64,000 nucleotides of DNA from Armatimonadota bacterium (GCA_027451905.1 DAIDHV010000002.1:124001-188000); one strand, 5' to 3'. Positions 52,839-62,939 are shown, counted from the stretch's first letter. Notes: a model not told the origin generated them from the letters alone. Made by a program: numbers and translations.

Positions 52839-52874
52839 AAGACGGGGTCTGCGCTTTTGTGCAGACCCCGTCTT
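52839..52874 (+). terminator. strong intrinsic terminator between convergent genes
   Basis: A 14-bp perfect stem (AAGACGGGGTCTGC with GCAGACCCCGTCTT), 8-base loop, followed by TGTTAC after the paired Ts. Between the lipoprotein gene (ending 52816) and aroF (ending 52902); serves the plus strand best. Confidence 0.85.
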
Positions 52875-52901
52875 TGTTACCTGTGATTGATAGCGACTTT
52901 G

Positions 52902-53948
52902 TTATCCAATTGCCACTGCCGGCTCTGCCATACGACGCCCAACCGCCTCGGCAACCTTCACCAACTTCGGCATCAATGCATTGTAGGATTCAATCGTGAT
53001 ACTTTGGGCTCCATCTTTCAGGGCATGATCTGGGTCTGGATGGACCTCAATCAGGAGCCCATCGGTGCCGGCGGCAACGGCAGCAAGAGACATAGATGGT
53101 ACGATTTCCCGCCGACCAGTGCCTTGGCTAGGATCAATAACAATGGGCAGGTGGCTCAGGTTTCGGATCGCAGGAATGGCAGCCAAATCCAATGTATTTC
53201 TTGTGTAAGGTTCAAACGTCCGGATTCCTCTTTCGCACAAGATGATTTGCTCATTTCCTTTGCTGGCAATATACTCTGCCGCCAAAAGCCATTCTTCAAG
53301 TTTGCTTGTCATCCCCCGCTTCAACATCACGGGAATGCGAGTTGTCCCAACCTCTTGCAGAAGTTCATAATTCTGCATGTTGCGAGTGCCTATTTGCAAA
53401 ATGTCGGCGTATTTTGCAACTTCCTCGACTTTGCGGACGTGCATGACTTCTGTAATAACCTTCATGCCATAGCGACGGCCTGCTTCCTTCAGAAGCTCTA
53501 ATCCTGGAACCCCCATCCCCTGAAAAGAGTAAGGCGACGTCGATGGCTTGTAGGCGCCACCTCGCAAAATCTTGGCTCCGCCTTTCGCAACCGCTTCCGC
53601 CGTTATCATGAGCTGGGATTCGCTTTCTACTGTGCAAGGGCCCGCCATCATGATCACCTCGTTTCCACCAATTTCGACGCCGCCGACATTGATTATTGAC
53701 TTGGCAGCCTTCGATTCCTTGGCAACAAACTTAAAGGGCTTCGAAATAAAAACAACCTCTTCGACACCCTCATAGCCAAGAATCTGTTCCCTAGCTTCAA
53801 CTTTGTCTAAACTGGGGTCGCCAACTGCACCTAAAATTGTTTTTTCAACCCCAAAAATGGGATGCACTTGGTATCCAAGCTCTGCCAGTCGGTCGCTAAC
53901 CGCTTGAGCATTTTCTCTCGGCGCACCCGTCTTCATCACAATGATCAT
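52902..53948 (-). CDS. aroF: 3-deoxy-7-phosphoheptulonate synthase (type I beta)
   Basis: First step of the shikimate pathway (PEP plus erythrose-4-phosphate). 348 residues: an N-terminal ferredoxin-like regulatory domain ([30 protein letters not shown]) then the KDO8P-synthase-like TIM barrel with [60 protein letters not shown] and [13 protein letters not shown]. The N-terminal domain in relatives mediates feedback by tyrosine or phenylalanine. GTG/ATG overlap with hisC (4 bases), so coupled. Confidence 0.94.
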   Translation of the reverse strand: MIIVMKTGAPRENAQAVSDRLAELGYQVHPIFGVEKTILGAVGDPSLDKVEAREQILGYEGVEEVVFISKPFKFVAKESKAAKSIINVGGVEIGGNEVIMMAGPCTVESESQLMITAEAVAKGGAKILRGGAYKPSTSPYSFQGMGVPGLELLKEAGRRYGMKVITEVMHVRKVEEVAKYADILQIGTRNMQNYELLQEVGTTRIPVMLKRGMTSKLEEWLLAAEYIASKGNEQIILCERGIRTFEPYTRNTLDLAAIPAIRNLSHLPIVIDPSQGTGRREIVPSMSLAAVAAGTDGLLIEVHPDPDHALKDGAQSITIESYNALMPKLVKVAEAVGRRMAEPAVAIG

Positions 53949-55057
53949 TGAGCCACCGCCGGAGAAAGAATTGACGTGATAACTTCTTCGAAGAAGTTAA
54001 GTTCTTCATCGGTGCCAACCGTAACCCGTAGACAATTGGGCAGCCCAAACCAAGATCCTGCTCTTGTAATAATTCCTTTTTTCATAAGTTCCATATAGAG
54101 GCCGTCGGTAGGACGGCCAAAATCTGCTAACGCGAAATTTGCATAGCTTTCATAAGGTTTTGCTCCTAAACTTGCAAAGATTGCATTCAATCTGTTTCTT
54201 GCCTTACGGTTGTGTTCAACACTCTTCTTCAGATACTCCCGATCTTGCAGAGCCGCTGTCGCCGCGGCTTGCGCCAAGGAATTGACGTTAAACGGCTCTC
54301 TGACTCTGTGGTAGACATCGACAATTTCTGGAGCTGCAAAGCCATAGCCTATTCGGATTCCCGCCAAGCCATAGGCTTTACTAAAGGTGCGCAGCCCTAT
54401 CACCTGCCTTCCTTCTTTAACAAATTCCAGCGCCGATGGCAACTCATCTACTCCCTCACCATATTCCACATAGGCTTCATCCAAGACCACTTTAGCGGTG
54501 GGCGGCAAAGCATTCAAAAAAGTTCTAAATGCAGGCTCCCTTACAATGGAGCCGGTCGGATTGTGAGGGTTTGCAATGTAGATCAGCTTGGTATTTTGGT
54601 TTGCGGCTTTTGCCATTGCTTCCAAATCATGTTCTAAGTTGCTGTTGAGGGGAACACGAACCAACTTGGACCGGTTGATAAACGCCGACGTATCATACCG
54701 GCTAAAGCCGGGATCGCCGACCATAACCTCGTCCTCGGGACCATGGAGATACATCAGCCCAAGTAAATGGATCAGTTCATCGCTGCCATTACCCAACAGC
54801 ACCTGGGATGGGGGAATATGATAATGGGACGCAATTGCATCTCGCAGCTGAATTGAAGCCCCATCGGGATACAAATTCATATGAGAAGCCGCCTTGGCAA
54901 CCGCCTCAATCGCCTTAGGAGAAGGGCCAATCGGGTTCTCGTTGCTGGCTAGTTTGATCACCCGATCCAAGCCAAACTCTTTCTTGACGTCCTCAATAGG
55001 ACGGCCCGGTTTGTACGGGTCAATCGTCAGCAAGTGCTTGTTAATCTGAGGATCCAT
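53945..55057 (-). CDS. hisC: histidinol-phosphate / aromatic aminotransferase
   Basis: 370 residues, fold-type I PLP enzyme. [53 protein letters not shown] and the Lys site [18 protein letters not shown] are characteristic of HisC. Overlap with aroF suggests it may also (or instead) transaminate aromatic amino acids, as some HisC homologues do; no his genes are nearby. Confidence 0.9.
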   Translation of the reverse strand: MDPQINKHLLTIDPYKPGRPIEDVKKEFGLDRVIKLASNENPIGPSPKAIEAVAKAASHMNLYPDGASIQLRDAIASHYHIPPSQVLLGNGSDELIHLLGLMYLHGPEDEVMVGDPGFSRYDTSAFINRSKLVRVPLNSNLEHDLEAMAKAANQNTKLIYIANPHNPTGSIVREPAFRTFLNALPPTAKVVLDEAYVEYGEGVDELPSALEFVKEGRQVIGLRTFSKAYGLAGIRIGYGFAAPEIVDVYHRVREPFNVNSLAQAAATAALQDREYLKKSVEHNRKARNRLNAIFASLGAKPYESYANFALADFGRPTDGLYMELMKKGIITRAGSWFGLPNCLRVTVGTDEELNFFEEVITSILSPAVAQ

Positions 55058-55369
55058 ATTTCTATTGTGACAGAAATGACCCCATTTTCACCTAAATTGA
55101 ACCTAAACACCTGAAATTTCCCAGTTCAGTTGAGGCTGATTTTGATCAATCAAACCAATACAGGCAAACCACAGGGTCCAACCAGTCGGCTATCGCAAAC
55201 AGATCCCCAAGGGCAGTCCGTTTACGAACTTACCAGCTCCAACTCAAAAGTCAAGCTGCATTCAGCGGCCCAAACATGGTCTTTGAGTTTGGCAAAACTT
55301 AGAAAGGCAATGGCTCGCGGGCCGTCTTCAAAAATCTAAAATCGGCTGACGCTCAAAGCCGGATTTTGC

Positions 55370-55972
55370 CTACCGAAACCCTAGGACAAAGTAAAAGATT
55401 CCGGTAATGCCGATCAAAAGTCCAAAGATCCAAACCAGGCGGATTTTAGTCAAGGCAGACACAGCCCCAAGTGCAATGGCAACCTGAATCAGGGCCACCG
55501 ATTGAGCAAAAAAGCGGTGCTGGTGAAGCATTTTTTCGGCTTCTTTTGCGTCTGCCTCTGCTGATTTAGCCAGCTTAACTGTTTTGCCGGATTCTTTTTG
55601 CACTTGGCTCAAATAAAGGGCAGCACGGTCAGCGGGATCGAGACCCACATTGGCGTCTTTTGGCACCGTCTGCGAGGGTTTAACTCCCCGATCAAGCAAC
55701 CCGTTGAGAGCCACTTGATACTGGTGCCCTTTTTGCTTATCCGCCTGATATTCGTTCCAAGTATCGCTTGATTTGAGTTGCCGAAACATGGCTTCATTGA
55801 CCAAATCCCCCGCGTTCAGCGCACCAATCGCCGCAAAGACGGCAAGAATCGCGGTGGATAGTGCTACATACTTGATCCAGACTGGTGCCGATTCTTCAGC
55901 ATGATGTCCCTCATGAGCTTCATGAATCTTTTCTTGGAGTTCGGTCGTTTCAACTTCTGGCCCTTCAGGCAT
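55370..55972 (-). CDS. DUF4337 membrane protein
   Basis: 200 residues: His/Glu-rich cytoplasmic start (EKIHEAHEGHHAEE), one helix (VALSTAILAVFAAIGALNAGD), a central soluble helical region (SSDTWNEYQADKQKGHQYQV), and two closing helices (SVALIQVAIALGAVSAL, WIFGLLIGITGIFYFVLGF). This matches DUF4337. Function unknown. Divergent from a thioredoxin-like gene. Confidence 0.85.
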   Translation of the reverse strand: MPEGPEVETTELQEKIHEAHEGHHAEESAPVWIKYVALSTAILAVFAAIGALNAGDLVNEAMFRQLKSSDTWNEYQADKQKGHQYQVALNGLLDRGVKPSQTVPKDANVGLDPADRAALYLSQVQKESGKTVKLAKSAEADAKEAEKMLHQHRFFAQSVALIQVAIALGAVSALTKIRLVWIFGLLIGITGIFYFVLGFR

Positions 55973-56063
55973 GAGGCTATTTTATCGCAATTGCGTACAC
56001 CTTTTGCTTTTGCCCTGGCCACTTTAAACCTTTTTACATCTTTATGTGTTGAATAACATATCA

Positions 56064-56528
56064 ATGAAAAAGCAGGAAGTTAAGCCAGAGAGGATTCTTG
56101 GCGGCGTTGTCGTGGGCGGAGTGCTCCTAGCCTTTTTGTTCTCAACGCGGCCCTGGGCAGTCAACAAAGTCCCTTGGCGCCCAACATTTGAATCGGCAAT
56201 GGCGGAGGCAAAAAAGACGGGTAAGCCAGTGTTTATCGACTTTTACGCGGATTGGTGCGGCCCCTGCAAAATGATGGAGCAAAACACCTTTACCGATGAG
56301 GCGGTTGGACGCTTAGTGTCCCAGTCTATTCCTGTGCGAGTCAATATCGACAAAAGGCCCGATATTGTTAAGCAATACCCGTCTCCTGGCATTCCCTACG
56401 TGTGCTTGATCAGGCCCAACGGACAAATCATCAAAGCCCACATGGGGTACCTGGGGCCCAATGAATTTACACAGTTTTGGAAGAGTCAATCTTCACCGGG
56501 ACCTAGTCATGGCAGCGTCTTTCTTTAA
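56064..56528 (+). CDS. membrane-anchored thioredoxin-like protein
   Basis: 154 residues with an N-terminal helix (ILGGVVVGGVLLAFLF) and a thioredoxin domain with active site WCGPCK in FIDFYADWCGPCKMMEQNTF. The order resembles the C-terminal part of DsbD or DUF255-like thioredoxins; the cis-Pro loop is GIPYVCLI. Exported side likely; a disulfide reductase or assembly role. ATG 56064; GTG 56046 is also in frame. Confidence 0.85.
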   Translation: MKKQEVKPERILGGVVVGGVLLAFLFSTRPWAVNKVPWRPTFESAMAEAKKTGKPVFIDFYADWCGPCKMMEQNTFTDEAVGRLVSQSIPVRVNIDKRPDIVKQYPSPGIPYVCLIRPNGQIIKAHMGYLGPNEFTQFWKSQSSPGPSHGSVFL

Positions 56529-56537
56529 GTGAATTGG

Positions 56538-57167
56538 CTATCCAGAAGCCCAAGTCACAACAAAATATGGAAGCAATTTGTGGGTGTCATTCATGTAATA
56601 CAAAGCAGGATTACAGGAAAGATTTTTATTCAGGGTCAAGTTAAATCCGAAGGTCAACGCATTTCCAGGACCAGAAATAAAATCGGTCAGAAAGCTGACT
56701 TCAGAGTTGATGTCATAGCTTGCTCCCAAAATCAGTTCCTTGTTGTTGGCGCTGTCTTGAATTCCGACCTCCCCAAATGCGGGGCCCTTTCTATAGCCGG
56801 CAACCGCAAAGGGCAAATAAGTATGGTCGAACCAAAAAGTGCCGCCAGAAACTTGGAATCCATGGCTCTTGTAAAATTGTTGCTCAACCGCCAGGGTCAG
56901 GGTGTCATACTGGGCACTCTGCCAAATGGCAGCTTCCGCCGTTTTTGTGATGCCAAATTCCAGCTGGGCCATATATATGTCACCAAACCCGGGGTGTTGG
57001 TACTGAAGGCTAAATGAATAAGTGTTCAATGGCTGAATTTTGGGAGTTACCACTTGGTTTAGCCCCTTTGTGTCTGCCATTGTTGTCTGACAAGCGATTC
57101 CAAACGCGGCCAAGCAAAGTAGCCCAAGCCAAGCCTTTTTCTGATAGTGATCTTTTTGGCAATTCAT
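56538..57167 (-). CDS. exported beta-barrel-like protein
   Basis: 209 residues, signal peptide (AWLGLLCLAAFGIACQTTMA) and alternating amphipathic strands throughout (YSFSLQYQHPGFGDIYMAQLEFGITK, ELILGASYDINSEVSFLTDF, ALTFGFNLTLNKN, LLPYFVVTWASG). Likely an outer-membrane barrel of ~8-10 strands. Not recognised. Its stop lies 9 bases past the convergent thioredoxin-like stop. Confidence 0.7.
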   Translation of the reverse strand: MNCQKDHYQKKAWLGLLCLAAFGIACQTTMADTKGLNQVVTPKIQPLNTYSFSLQYQHPGFGDIYMAQLEFGITKTAEAAIWQSAQYDTLTLAVEQQFYKSHGFQVSGGTFWFDHTYLPFAVAGYRKGPAFGEVGIQDSANNKELILGASYDINSEVSFLTDFISGPGNALTFGFNLTLNKNLSCNPALYYMNDTHKLLPYFVVTWASG

Positions 57168-57250
57168 GTGACTCGATTCATGATACCAACCGAGATGATA
57201 TCAAAAGAATTCTCGTTACCAAATTACGCCAGCAGGCGGCAATATAGTTC

Positions 57251-57742
57251 ATGAAGCGACTGAAGCAGACCATCGCCGCCACCATTATTGCAATCATTGC
57301 CTTGACTTTGTTGCTTCTTGCCGATGATGATGGACCCGTCGTTGCCCGACAGGCGCCAGACTGGAGTGTACAAACTCTGTCTGGCAAGACAGTAGGAAAA
57401 AATAGTGGCAAGGGACAGGTCGTTATTTTAGATTTTTGGTCTACTTCTTGCCAGCCCTGCGTGGCCTCGATTCCCCAAGAAAATGAATTTATTAAAAGCT
57501 TAAATCACAAGGCGGAGGTCATTGGGATTACTGCCGATCCCCCGTCTGTGGTCAGAAAGTTTTTGCATAGCCATCCAATGAGCGCAAACATTGGACTCGA
57601 TCCAAGCGGCAAAACCTCCGGCAGTTTCCGGGTTGAGGCGCTGCCAACCGCAATTATCATTGATCGTTTCGGCAACATGGTTTACAAGCAAACTCCGCCC
57701 GATTACAATGTACTCAAGCAGGTGGTTGCTCAGTACTTGTAA
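57251..57742 (+). CDS. TlpA/ResA-like thiol-disulfide oxidoreductase
   Basis: 163 residues; signal anchor (IAATIIAIIALTLLLLA) and a TlpA-type thioredoxin fold (APDWSVQTLSGKTVG, VVILDFWSTSCQPCVASIPQE with CQPC, VIGITADPPSVVRKFL, RVEALPTAIIIDRFGNMVYKQ). Periplasmic reductant, typically for cytochrome c maturation or redox repair. The window encodes one c-type cytochrome (48176). Divergent from the barrel gene. Confidence 0.88.
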   Translation: MKRLKQTIAATIIAIIALTLLLLADDDGPVVARQAPDWSVQTLSGKTVGKNSGKGQVVILDFWSTSCQPCVASIPQENEFIKSLNHKAEVIGITADPPSVVRKFLHSHPMSANIGLDPSGKTSGSFRVEALPTAIIIDRFGNMVYKQTPPDYNVLKQVVAQYL

Positions 57743-58067
57743 CTTGCAGTGCGGGTTTATGAGTCCCTTTTCCGTCTTTTGTGCCCTGTCGGAGCAAAAT
57801 TTAGGCTCCCTTCCTCTCAACGCTTCGCGTTGAGAGGAAGGGTCGGGGATGGAGAGCGGTTGCCATTCCCCTTCGTGGAGGGGTGCGCCTAGCGCGAGCG
57901 GGGGGCGGGGTGGTTGAAGGAATTAGCAGGGGAGATTAGGTTTAAATTTCGCTCTCCTCCCCTAACCCCTCCTCTTCAACAAGGTGGAAAGGAGGGGAAT
58001 TTGAGGGATTTTTCTCCTCCCCAGCGAAGCTATGGAGGGGATGCTATTCTATTCCTTCCTGATCGAC
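57743..58067. repeat. gene-free stretch packed with GC-rich inverted repeats
   Basis: 325 bases without a gene. It contains a perfect 15-bp hairpin (57808-57842; CCCTTCCTCTCAACG, loop CTTCG), a CCCCT/AGGGG hairpin near 57868-57883, and CCCCTCCT/AGGAGGGG at 57966-57997, with a further CTCCTCCCC/GGAGGGG-like piece near 58014-58039. The units share the CCCCTCC theme with 49232-49249. Likely dispersed intergenic repeats, some also ending the flanking transcripts. Confidence 0.65.
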
Positions 58068-58580
58068 TTATTTAAACCAGTAGGTGATTCCAACCTGAAG
58101 GCCAAAGGTTGTGCCGCCTCCGCCAGATGTGCTGCTATAAACAGCGGCAGGAGTTAGAGATACGTTTGGCTGCAAAAAGTACTGCTCACCCAGTTCAAGC
58201 CCAATCTGCCGATTGTTATTTCCGCTACCTGTATTGAAACCAACAAAGGCACCTAGAAACGGAAGGCTCTGTTTATCTTGGCTTGGCTGGAAATAATATC
58301 GGGCGCCAAGAACAAACGTTGTTGTTGTCGAGCCGTTGAGGTCCAGATAATTTAACCCACCACGTACTTCAATGTCCGACTTCACAAACTGGCTCAAAGC
58401 AACATTGAGATTCGTTTGATGGCTGCCGTTATTGGTAAAGTACGAACCCGACAAACCTAGGGATTTCACACCCTGTTGGATGATATTTGCCTGATTTCCA
58501 TAGCTATGGAATTGGTCAGCATTGGCAATACCGACTGCGCAAAGGGCAACGGCAACCGAGAGAGCGTAGATCTTTTTCAT
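58068..58580 (-). CDS. outer-membrane beta-barrel-like protein
   Basis: 170 residues, signal peptide (IYALSVAVALCAVGIANA). Regular amphipathic strands (LGLSGSYFTNNGSHQTNLNVALSQF, DIEVRGGLNYLDLNG, TFVLGARYYFQPSQ, QIGLELGEQYFLQPNV) and the ending TFGLQVGITYWFK with a terminal aromatic-containing strand as in outer-membrane barrels. Likely 8 strands. A similar but not obviously related barrel is at 56538. Confidence 0.75.
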   Translation of the reverse strand: MKKIYALSVAVALCAVGIANADQFHSYGNQANIIQQGVKSLGLSGSYFTNNGSHQTNLNVALSQFVKSDIEVRGGLNYLDLNGSTTTTFVLGARYYFQPSQDKQSLPFLGAFVGFNTGSGNNNRQIGLELGEQYFLQPNVSLTPAAVYSSTSGGGGTTFGLQVGITYWFK

Positions 58581-58763
58581 TTTAACGTCCTGTTAGAAAC
58601 CAGAGGTCTGGTCAAAGTGCAGGTTACCCGTCTCGCATGATCTCCACACAGTCGGCGTCCCCTTACCTTCCCTAACAAGACGTCCCAAAGGCTAAATCCG
58701 ATTCAAATAGAGTTCTGAGCCTTAGATGTTTGAAAGGAATGGCATCGGTAAACTAAATGGGCT

Positions 58764-59540
58764 TTGGGAAACGGCACGGATCAGGTTTCTAACCCTACGG
58801 ACCCACTTTATTTGGCAATTGTTGTGCCTGCCTACAACGAAGAGACTCGGCTCAAAAATACCCTGCAAGCCTTAGCCGACTACTATAATTCTCAGAAATA
58901 CAGTTGGCAGGTCACTGTGGTCAGTGACGGAAGTTCCGATGGGACAGCAGCCTTGGTTGAGCAAGTGGCCACCACTGACCCCCGATTCCACCTTGATCAC
59001 TATTTTCCAAACAGAGGCAAAGGATACGCGGTGAGAAGAGGAATTTTGGGAGCAAAGGCAAAATACATTTTGTTCTGCGATGCGGACCTTGCAACTCCTC
59101 AAGAAGAAACCGCGAAATTGCTGGAAAAAATGGAAGCAGGTGCCGACATTGCGATCGGGAGCCGCCCCCTCAAAGAAAGCAATCTTGTGGTCCGACAGCC
59201 TTGGCATCGAGAAATGCTGGGACGTGCCTTCAACATGGCAGTTCGATCCCTAGCTGTTCCAGGAATCCATGACACCCAATGCGGATTTAAAATGTTTACG
59301 CTTGAAGCGGCCGACGAGGTTTTTTGTCGCTGCTCACTTGATGGGTTTTCCTTTGATCTAGAAGCCTTGATGATTGCTCGCGATCTTGGCTTAAAAATTG
59401 AAGAAGTTCCTATTCGATGGTCCCACCAAGACGGGTCCAAAGTCTCTTTGATGAGAGATGGTCCCAAAATGCTGCTCGATCTCGTTAAAATAAGGCTTCG
59501 CGGAAAAAGGGCCCTCCTCAAGATAAAAAACCAAATTTAA
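58764..59540 (+). CDS. GT2 glycosyltransferase, dolichyl-phosphate glucosyltransferase-like
   Basis: 258 residues, GT-A fold: LAIVVPAYNEETRLKNTL, VVSDGSSDGT, GKGYAVRRGILGAKAKYILFCDADLATP (DXD as DAD), DIAIGSRPL, HDTQCGFKMFT, EEVPIRWSH. This fits ALG5/polyprenyl-phosphate glucosyltransferases, transferring sugar from a nucleotide donor to a lipid carrier. No ATG fits: TTG 58764 or a later TTG near LAIVV is the start. Methyltransferase gene follows by 8 bases. Confidence 0.87.
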   Translation: MGNGTDQVSNPTDPLYLAIVVPAYNEETRLKNTLQALADYYNSQKYSWQVTVVSDGSSDGTAALVEQVATTDPRFHLDHYFPNRGKGYAVRRGILGAKAKYILFCDADLATPQEETAKLLEKMEAGADIAIGSRPLKESNLVVRQPWHREMLGRAFNMAVRSLAVPGIHDTQCGFKMFTLEAADEVFCRCSLDGFSFDLEALMIARDLGLKIEEVPIRWSHQDGSKVSLMRDGPKMLLDLVKIRLRGKRALLKIKNQI

Positions 59541-59548
59541 CCACCCTC

Positions 59549-60277
59549 ATGAACCCCGACGAATACCGCCGAATGTTCCAATTGGAAGACCGCTACTGGT
59601 GGTTTGTCGGCAGGCGCAATTTGGCCCTTAAGCTCCTTAAAAAGCACCTGCCCAAAGGTCATGGCCTGGTTTTGGATTTAGGCTGCGGCACTGGTGCTAT
59701 GTTGGGACAACTTCAGGAGATTTGCAACCCAGTAGGGCTCGACGTCAACGAATCTGCCCTTAAGTTAACCCGGACGAGGTCCTCCTTTATGCTTGTTCAG
59801 GGGAGTGGAACCCAATTGCCGTTGCAGTCTTCATGCTTTGATGCGGTGATTGGCCTTGACGTGTTTGAGCACATTGAAGATGATCTCGCCGCGCTTAAAG
59901 AAGCGTTTAGGGTTTTGCAGCCCGGCGGAATCTTAATCCTCTCGGTTCCTGCATTTGCCAGCTTGTGGGGGCCCCATGATGTTGCACTTCATCACTTTAG
60001 AAGATATCGTAAAAAAGAAGTGGAAGCCAAGCTAAAATCGGTAGGTTTTATGGTTCAAAAACTTAGCTACTCGGTCTTCTTTTTGTTCCCTGCCGTTGTC
60101 GCCGTTCGAGCGATAGAAAAGCTAAAACGAGGGCAAGCCAAGGCGTCCCTTCCTGCCTTTCCGGGATGGTTGAATAAAGACCTCGCTGGCCTTCAAGCGC
60201 TTGAGGCACACTTAATCCTGCGGACAAACCTTCCCTGGGGTAGTAGCGTCATCGCGGTTGCCAAAAAGCCAACTTAG
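59549..60277 (+). CDS. class I SAM-dependent methyltransferase
   Basis: 242 residues; motif I VLDLGCGTGAMLGQL, motif II VGLDVNESAL, motif IV FDAVIGLDVFEHIEDD and post-motif LQPGGILILSVPAFASLWGPHD. The N-terminal YWWFVGRRNL phrase is common in methyltransferases of glycan clusters. Coupled to the GT2 gene; target unknown. Confidence 0.88.
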   Translation: MNPDEYRRMFQLEDRYWWFVGRRNLALKLLKKHLPKGHGLVLDLGCGTGAMLGQLQEICNPVGLDVNESALKLTRTRSSFMLVQGSGTQLPLQSSCFDAVIGLDVFEHIEDDLAALKEAFRVLQPGGILILSVPAFASLWGPHDVALHHFRRYRKKEVEAKLKSVGFMVQKLSYSVFFLFPAVVAVRAIEKLKRGQAKASLPAFPGWLNKDLAGLQALEAHLILRTNLPWGSSVIAVAKKPT

Positions 60278-60354
60278 CTTCTACAATCACTTTAGAGACA
60301 TATCAACTTTTAGATCTCTGCTCGCGAACATCAATATCTGTTATAGTTGCCAAT

Positions 60355-61788
60355 ATGAATCAAGGAATCATTGCTTTACTTGCCATTGTTTTAGGAGTTG
60401 CCATCGGAGTGGCTGTTGGGTGGCTGTTTGCCAAGGCCAAACTTGGGGCCGAGCTTGCCGAGTGCACCAAAGCCAATCAAATTCAAGAGGGTCAGCTCAA
60501 GGAAAATGCCAATGAAAAAAAAGAGTTGAATGACAAAATTGAATCGCTCAATGAGCAGATACGTCAGCAAAGCGAGAAAGCCGCCGGAGCTGTGGCTTCC
60601 CTCAATTCAGCTAGAGACAACTATGCAGCTTTGATCGCAGAAAAAGACAAACGGATTGCCGAGCAAGATGAATACCTCAATAATGCGGAGAAAGTCCTAA
60701 AAGATGCCTTTGCAAGAGTTTCGCAAGAATCGTTAAAATCCGCAAATGAAGAGTTCTTAAAGCAAGCTGATTCTCGATTTAAATCTAGCCAAGAATCTGC
60801 CAAGCAGGATTGGGAAAAAATCATTGATCCCATTAAAACAAACCTCAAAGATCTCGAGAAATTAAATAAAGATTTAGGTGAAAAGGTATCGGAAGAATAT
60901 GGTCATCTTGGAAAGGGCATAGAAGCCCTCACCTCAGAAACTACCAAACTTTCTAATGCCCTTAAAAAGCCGATTGTACGTGGAAATTGGGCAGAAATGG
61001 TGTTGGAGCAAATCTTAGTAGACGCCGGCTTTGTGGAAGGAGAGCACTTTGTAACTCAATCGAGCAAAGATACCGAAGACGGCAACCGTCAACGTACGGA
61101 CGTCATTATTTCAGTACCACCTGGACGAAAAGTGATCATAGACTCCAAGGCGCCATTTGATGCCTATGAAATTGGCGCGAACGCCAGCGACGAGGCTCAA
61201 CGTCGAGAAGCCTTTGCCAATCATGCAAGGCTGGTCAAAGAGCATATCAAAGCTCTCAGCAGCAAGGAATACTGGAGGCAATACAAGGAATCTTTCGATT
61301 TCACGATTTTATTTATGCCTACCGAAGGTATGTATTTGGCTGCCATTGAAGCCGATCCTTCCCTACTTCAATTTGCCAAGGACAAAAAAATCTACCTTGT
61401 CAACCCAAGCACGATGCTGGCAATGGTCGCGTTGATGCATCAGATTGTTAGAGAAGCCAAGCTGACCGACACGGCGGCCCAGATTGAAATTGCAGCCGAA
61501 GAACTTTGCCGACGCATCGGAATTTTTGTTTCCCATGTTGGTGGCATTGGTAAAGGGCTTAAAGCGGCGACCACCAGCTTCAATGAGGCGTTTACTTCTT
61601 ACGAGTCTCGTTTGCAGCCCCAAATTACCAAGATCAACCAACTTGGAATTAAGCTAGAGGTTAAGTCGTTGGAGCCCATAACAGCCGTGAGCCGAGACGT
61701 TCCCGAGGATGTAACCGTCCTTGAGCCAGAAAACAATAAGTCAATCCCGTCGGCAGCAGTTGCCCTTCCTGCTTCTCAGGAAGTTTAA
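60355..61788 (+). CDS. rmuC: DNA recombination protein RmuC
   Basis: 477 residues: N-terminal helix (IIALLAIVLGVAIGVAVGWLF), a long coiled coil (~30-200), then the RmuC nuclease-like domain: RGNWAEMVLEQILVDAGFVEGEHF, RQRTDVIISVPPGRKVIIDSKAPFDAYE, FTILFMPTEGMYLAAIEADPSL, LVNPSTMLAMVALMHQ. In E. coli RmuC limits inversions at short repeats. Own start 77 bases after the methyltransferase. Confidence 0.93.
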   Translation: MNQGIIALLAIVLGVAIGVAVGWLFAKAKLGAELAECTKANQIQEGQLKENANEKKELNDKIESLNEQIRQQSEKAAGAVASLNSARDNYAALIAEKDKRIAEQDEYLNNAEKVLKDAFARVSQESLKSANEEFLKQADSRFKSSQESAKQDWEKIIDPIKTNLKDLEKLNKDLGEKVSEEYGHLGKGIEALTSETTKLSNALKKPIVRGNWAEMVLEQILVDAGFVEGEHFVTQSSKDTEDGNRQRTDVIISVPPGRKVIIDSKAPFDAYEIGANASDEAQRREAFANHARLVKEHIKALSSKEYWRQYKESFDFTILFMPTEGMYLAAIEADPSLLQFAKDKKIYLVNPSTMLAMVALMHQIVREAKLTDTAAQIEIAAEELCRRIGIFVSHVGGIGKGLKAATTSFNEAFTSYESRLQPQITKINQLGIKLEVKSLEPITAVSRDVPEDVTVLEPENNKSIPSAAVALPASQEV

Positions 61789-61799
61789 GCCGGATTTGA

Positions 61800-62939
61800 C
61801 TACCTAGCTGGTGCTTCAATGCCATCCAAAAGAATCTTACGAAGACGAGAGGCGCAGGTTGAGACCAAAAACCTCTCGACCGCAGGCTCGCCTGGGCCGT
61901 GCTCTTGATCTAAGGACTCCAAGATCGCACTCGCCAACCCCTCCGCATCGTTCATTGGCACCAAATGACCCCATTTTCCACCCTCCAAGATTTCTTCAGG
62001 ACCACTCGGGCAATTTGTGGCGACGACTGGTAACCCTGCCGCCAATGCCTCCACTAACGCAGTCGGCAGGCCTTCTCGATTGGAACTTAAGACAAAAACA
62101 TCGGCGTGGCTCATTTCGCTTGCAGGGCTGGCCGCATAGCCAGGCAGTTGTGCCGAGCTTTGCAAATTCAGTTCTTTGATCTTTCTTTCTAGAGTTCCTC
62201 GTTCTGGTCCCTCGCCAAAAATCAAAAGTCTGAGTTCTTTCTTTTCTTTGGCTTTATGAAATGCGTCTAACAAAAGGCCAAAGTTCTTTTCTGAGGAGAG
62301 CCGTCCGACGGAAATGACAACTGGCTTTTCTTTATTGATGAGCCAAGGATGAGAAGGTGCCAAGGCGGCTTGATTTCGAAAATCTTCATCAACCGTTCCT
62401 ATATAGGTGACTGCCACCATTTCTTTTGGAATCCTTAAAAAACTCGCTAAATCTTCCGCCGAACCGCGGGAAACAGCACAAATTTGGTCGGCTCTGTTGA
62501 AGAAATAGCGGATAAAGGCTCCTCTTACCTTCATCTTAAAATTTGCATTCTGAGAATAGCGGACCGAAAGAGTGGTGTGAGCAAGAACCACTAATCTTGT
62601 CTTTGTCCGAGCGAGCATTTTGGCAAGAACCATCCCCGCGTTGGCAAGGTCATGGCCACCTAAGAGGGCCTCTGGCTTGCGCTCTTTGAGGTAGCGTGCC
62701 AATGGCAAGATGTTCTTCCAAGTTGCATGGCTTCCGCTGAGACCGATCAAATTGACTCGAGGATCCAACAGCTTCTTAAATTCACCGTCAGCCTCATAAG
62801 CCACTAAATCCACCTGAAGGCCCTGCTTCACAAATTCATTGCTTAACCTCACATACTGGCGCTCGATCCCCCCTGTTCTTAAGGTGATGACGAGAAGCGC
62901 GACCCTTGGCATGAGCGGGTCTGAGGATTTTTGTGCCAC
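61800..62939 (-). CDS. GT4 glycosyltransferase (group 1)
   Basis: 379 residues with two Rossmann domains: ITLRTGGIERQYVRLSNEFVKQGLQVDLV at the acceptor side, and VISVGRLSSEKNFGLLLDAF, IFGEGPERGTLERKI, VFVLSSNREGLPTALVEALAAGLPVVATNCPSGPEEIL (the E-x7-E donor motif). Likely adds a sugar to a surface glycan. No signal peptide. Convergent with rmuC. Confidence 0.9.
   Translation of the reverse strand: MAQKSSDPLMPRVALLVITLRTGGIERQYVRLSNEFVKQGLQVDLVAYEADGEFKKLLDPRVNLIGLSGSHATWKNILPLARYLKERKPEALLGGHDLANAGMVLAKMLARTKTRLVVLAHTTLSVRYSQNANFKMKVRGAFIRYFFNRADQICAVSRGSAEDLASFLRIPKEMVAVTYIGTVDEDFRNQAALAPSHPWLINKEKPVVISVGRLSSEKNFGLLLDAFHKAKEKKELRLLIFGEGPERGTLERKIKELNLQSSAQLPGYAASPASEMSHADVFVLSSNREGLPTALVEALAAGLPVVATNCPSGPEEILEGGKWGHLVPMNDAEGLASAILESLDQEHGPGEPAVERFLVSTCASRLRKILLDGIEAPAR

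Noticed and set aside
55130-55339. Small plus-strand ORF between hisC and the DUF4337 gene
   Set aside because: TTG start, no Shine-Dalgarno, no motif; the composition is not convincingly coding.
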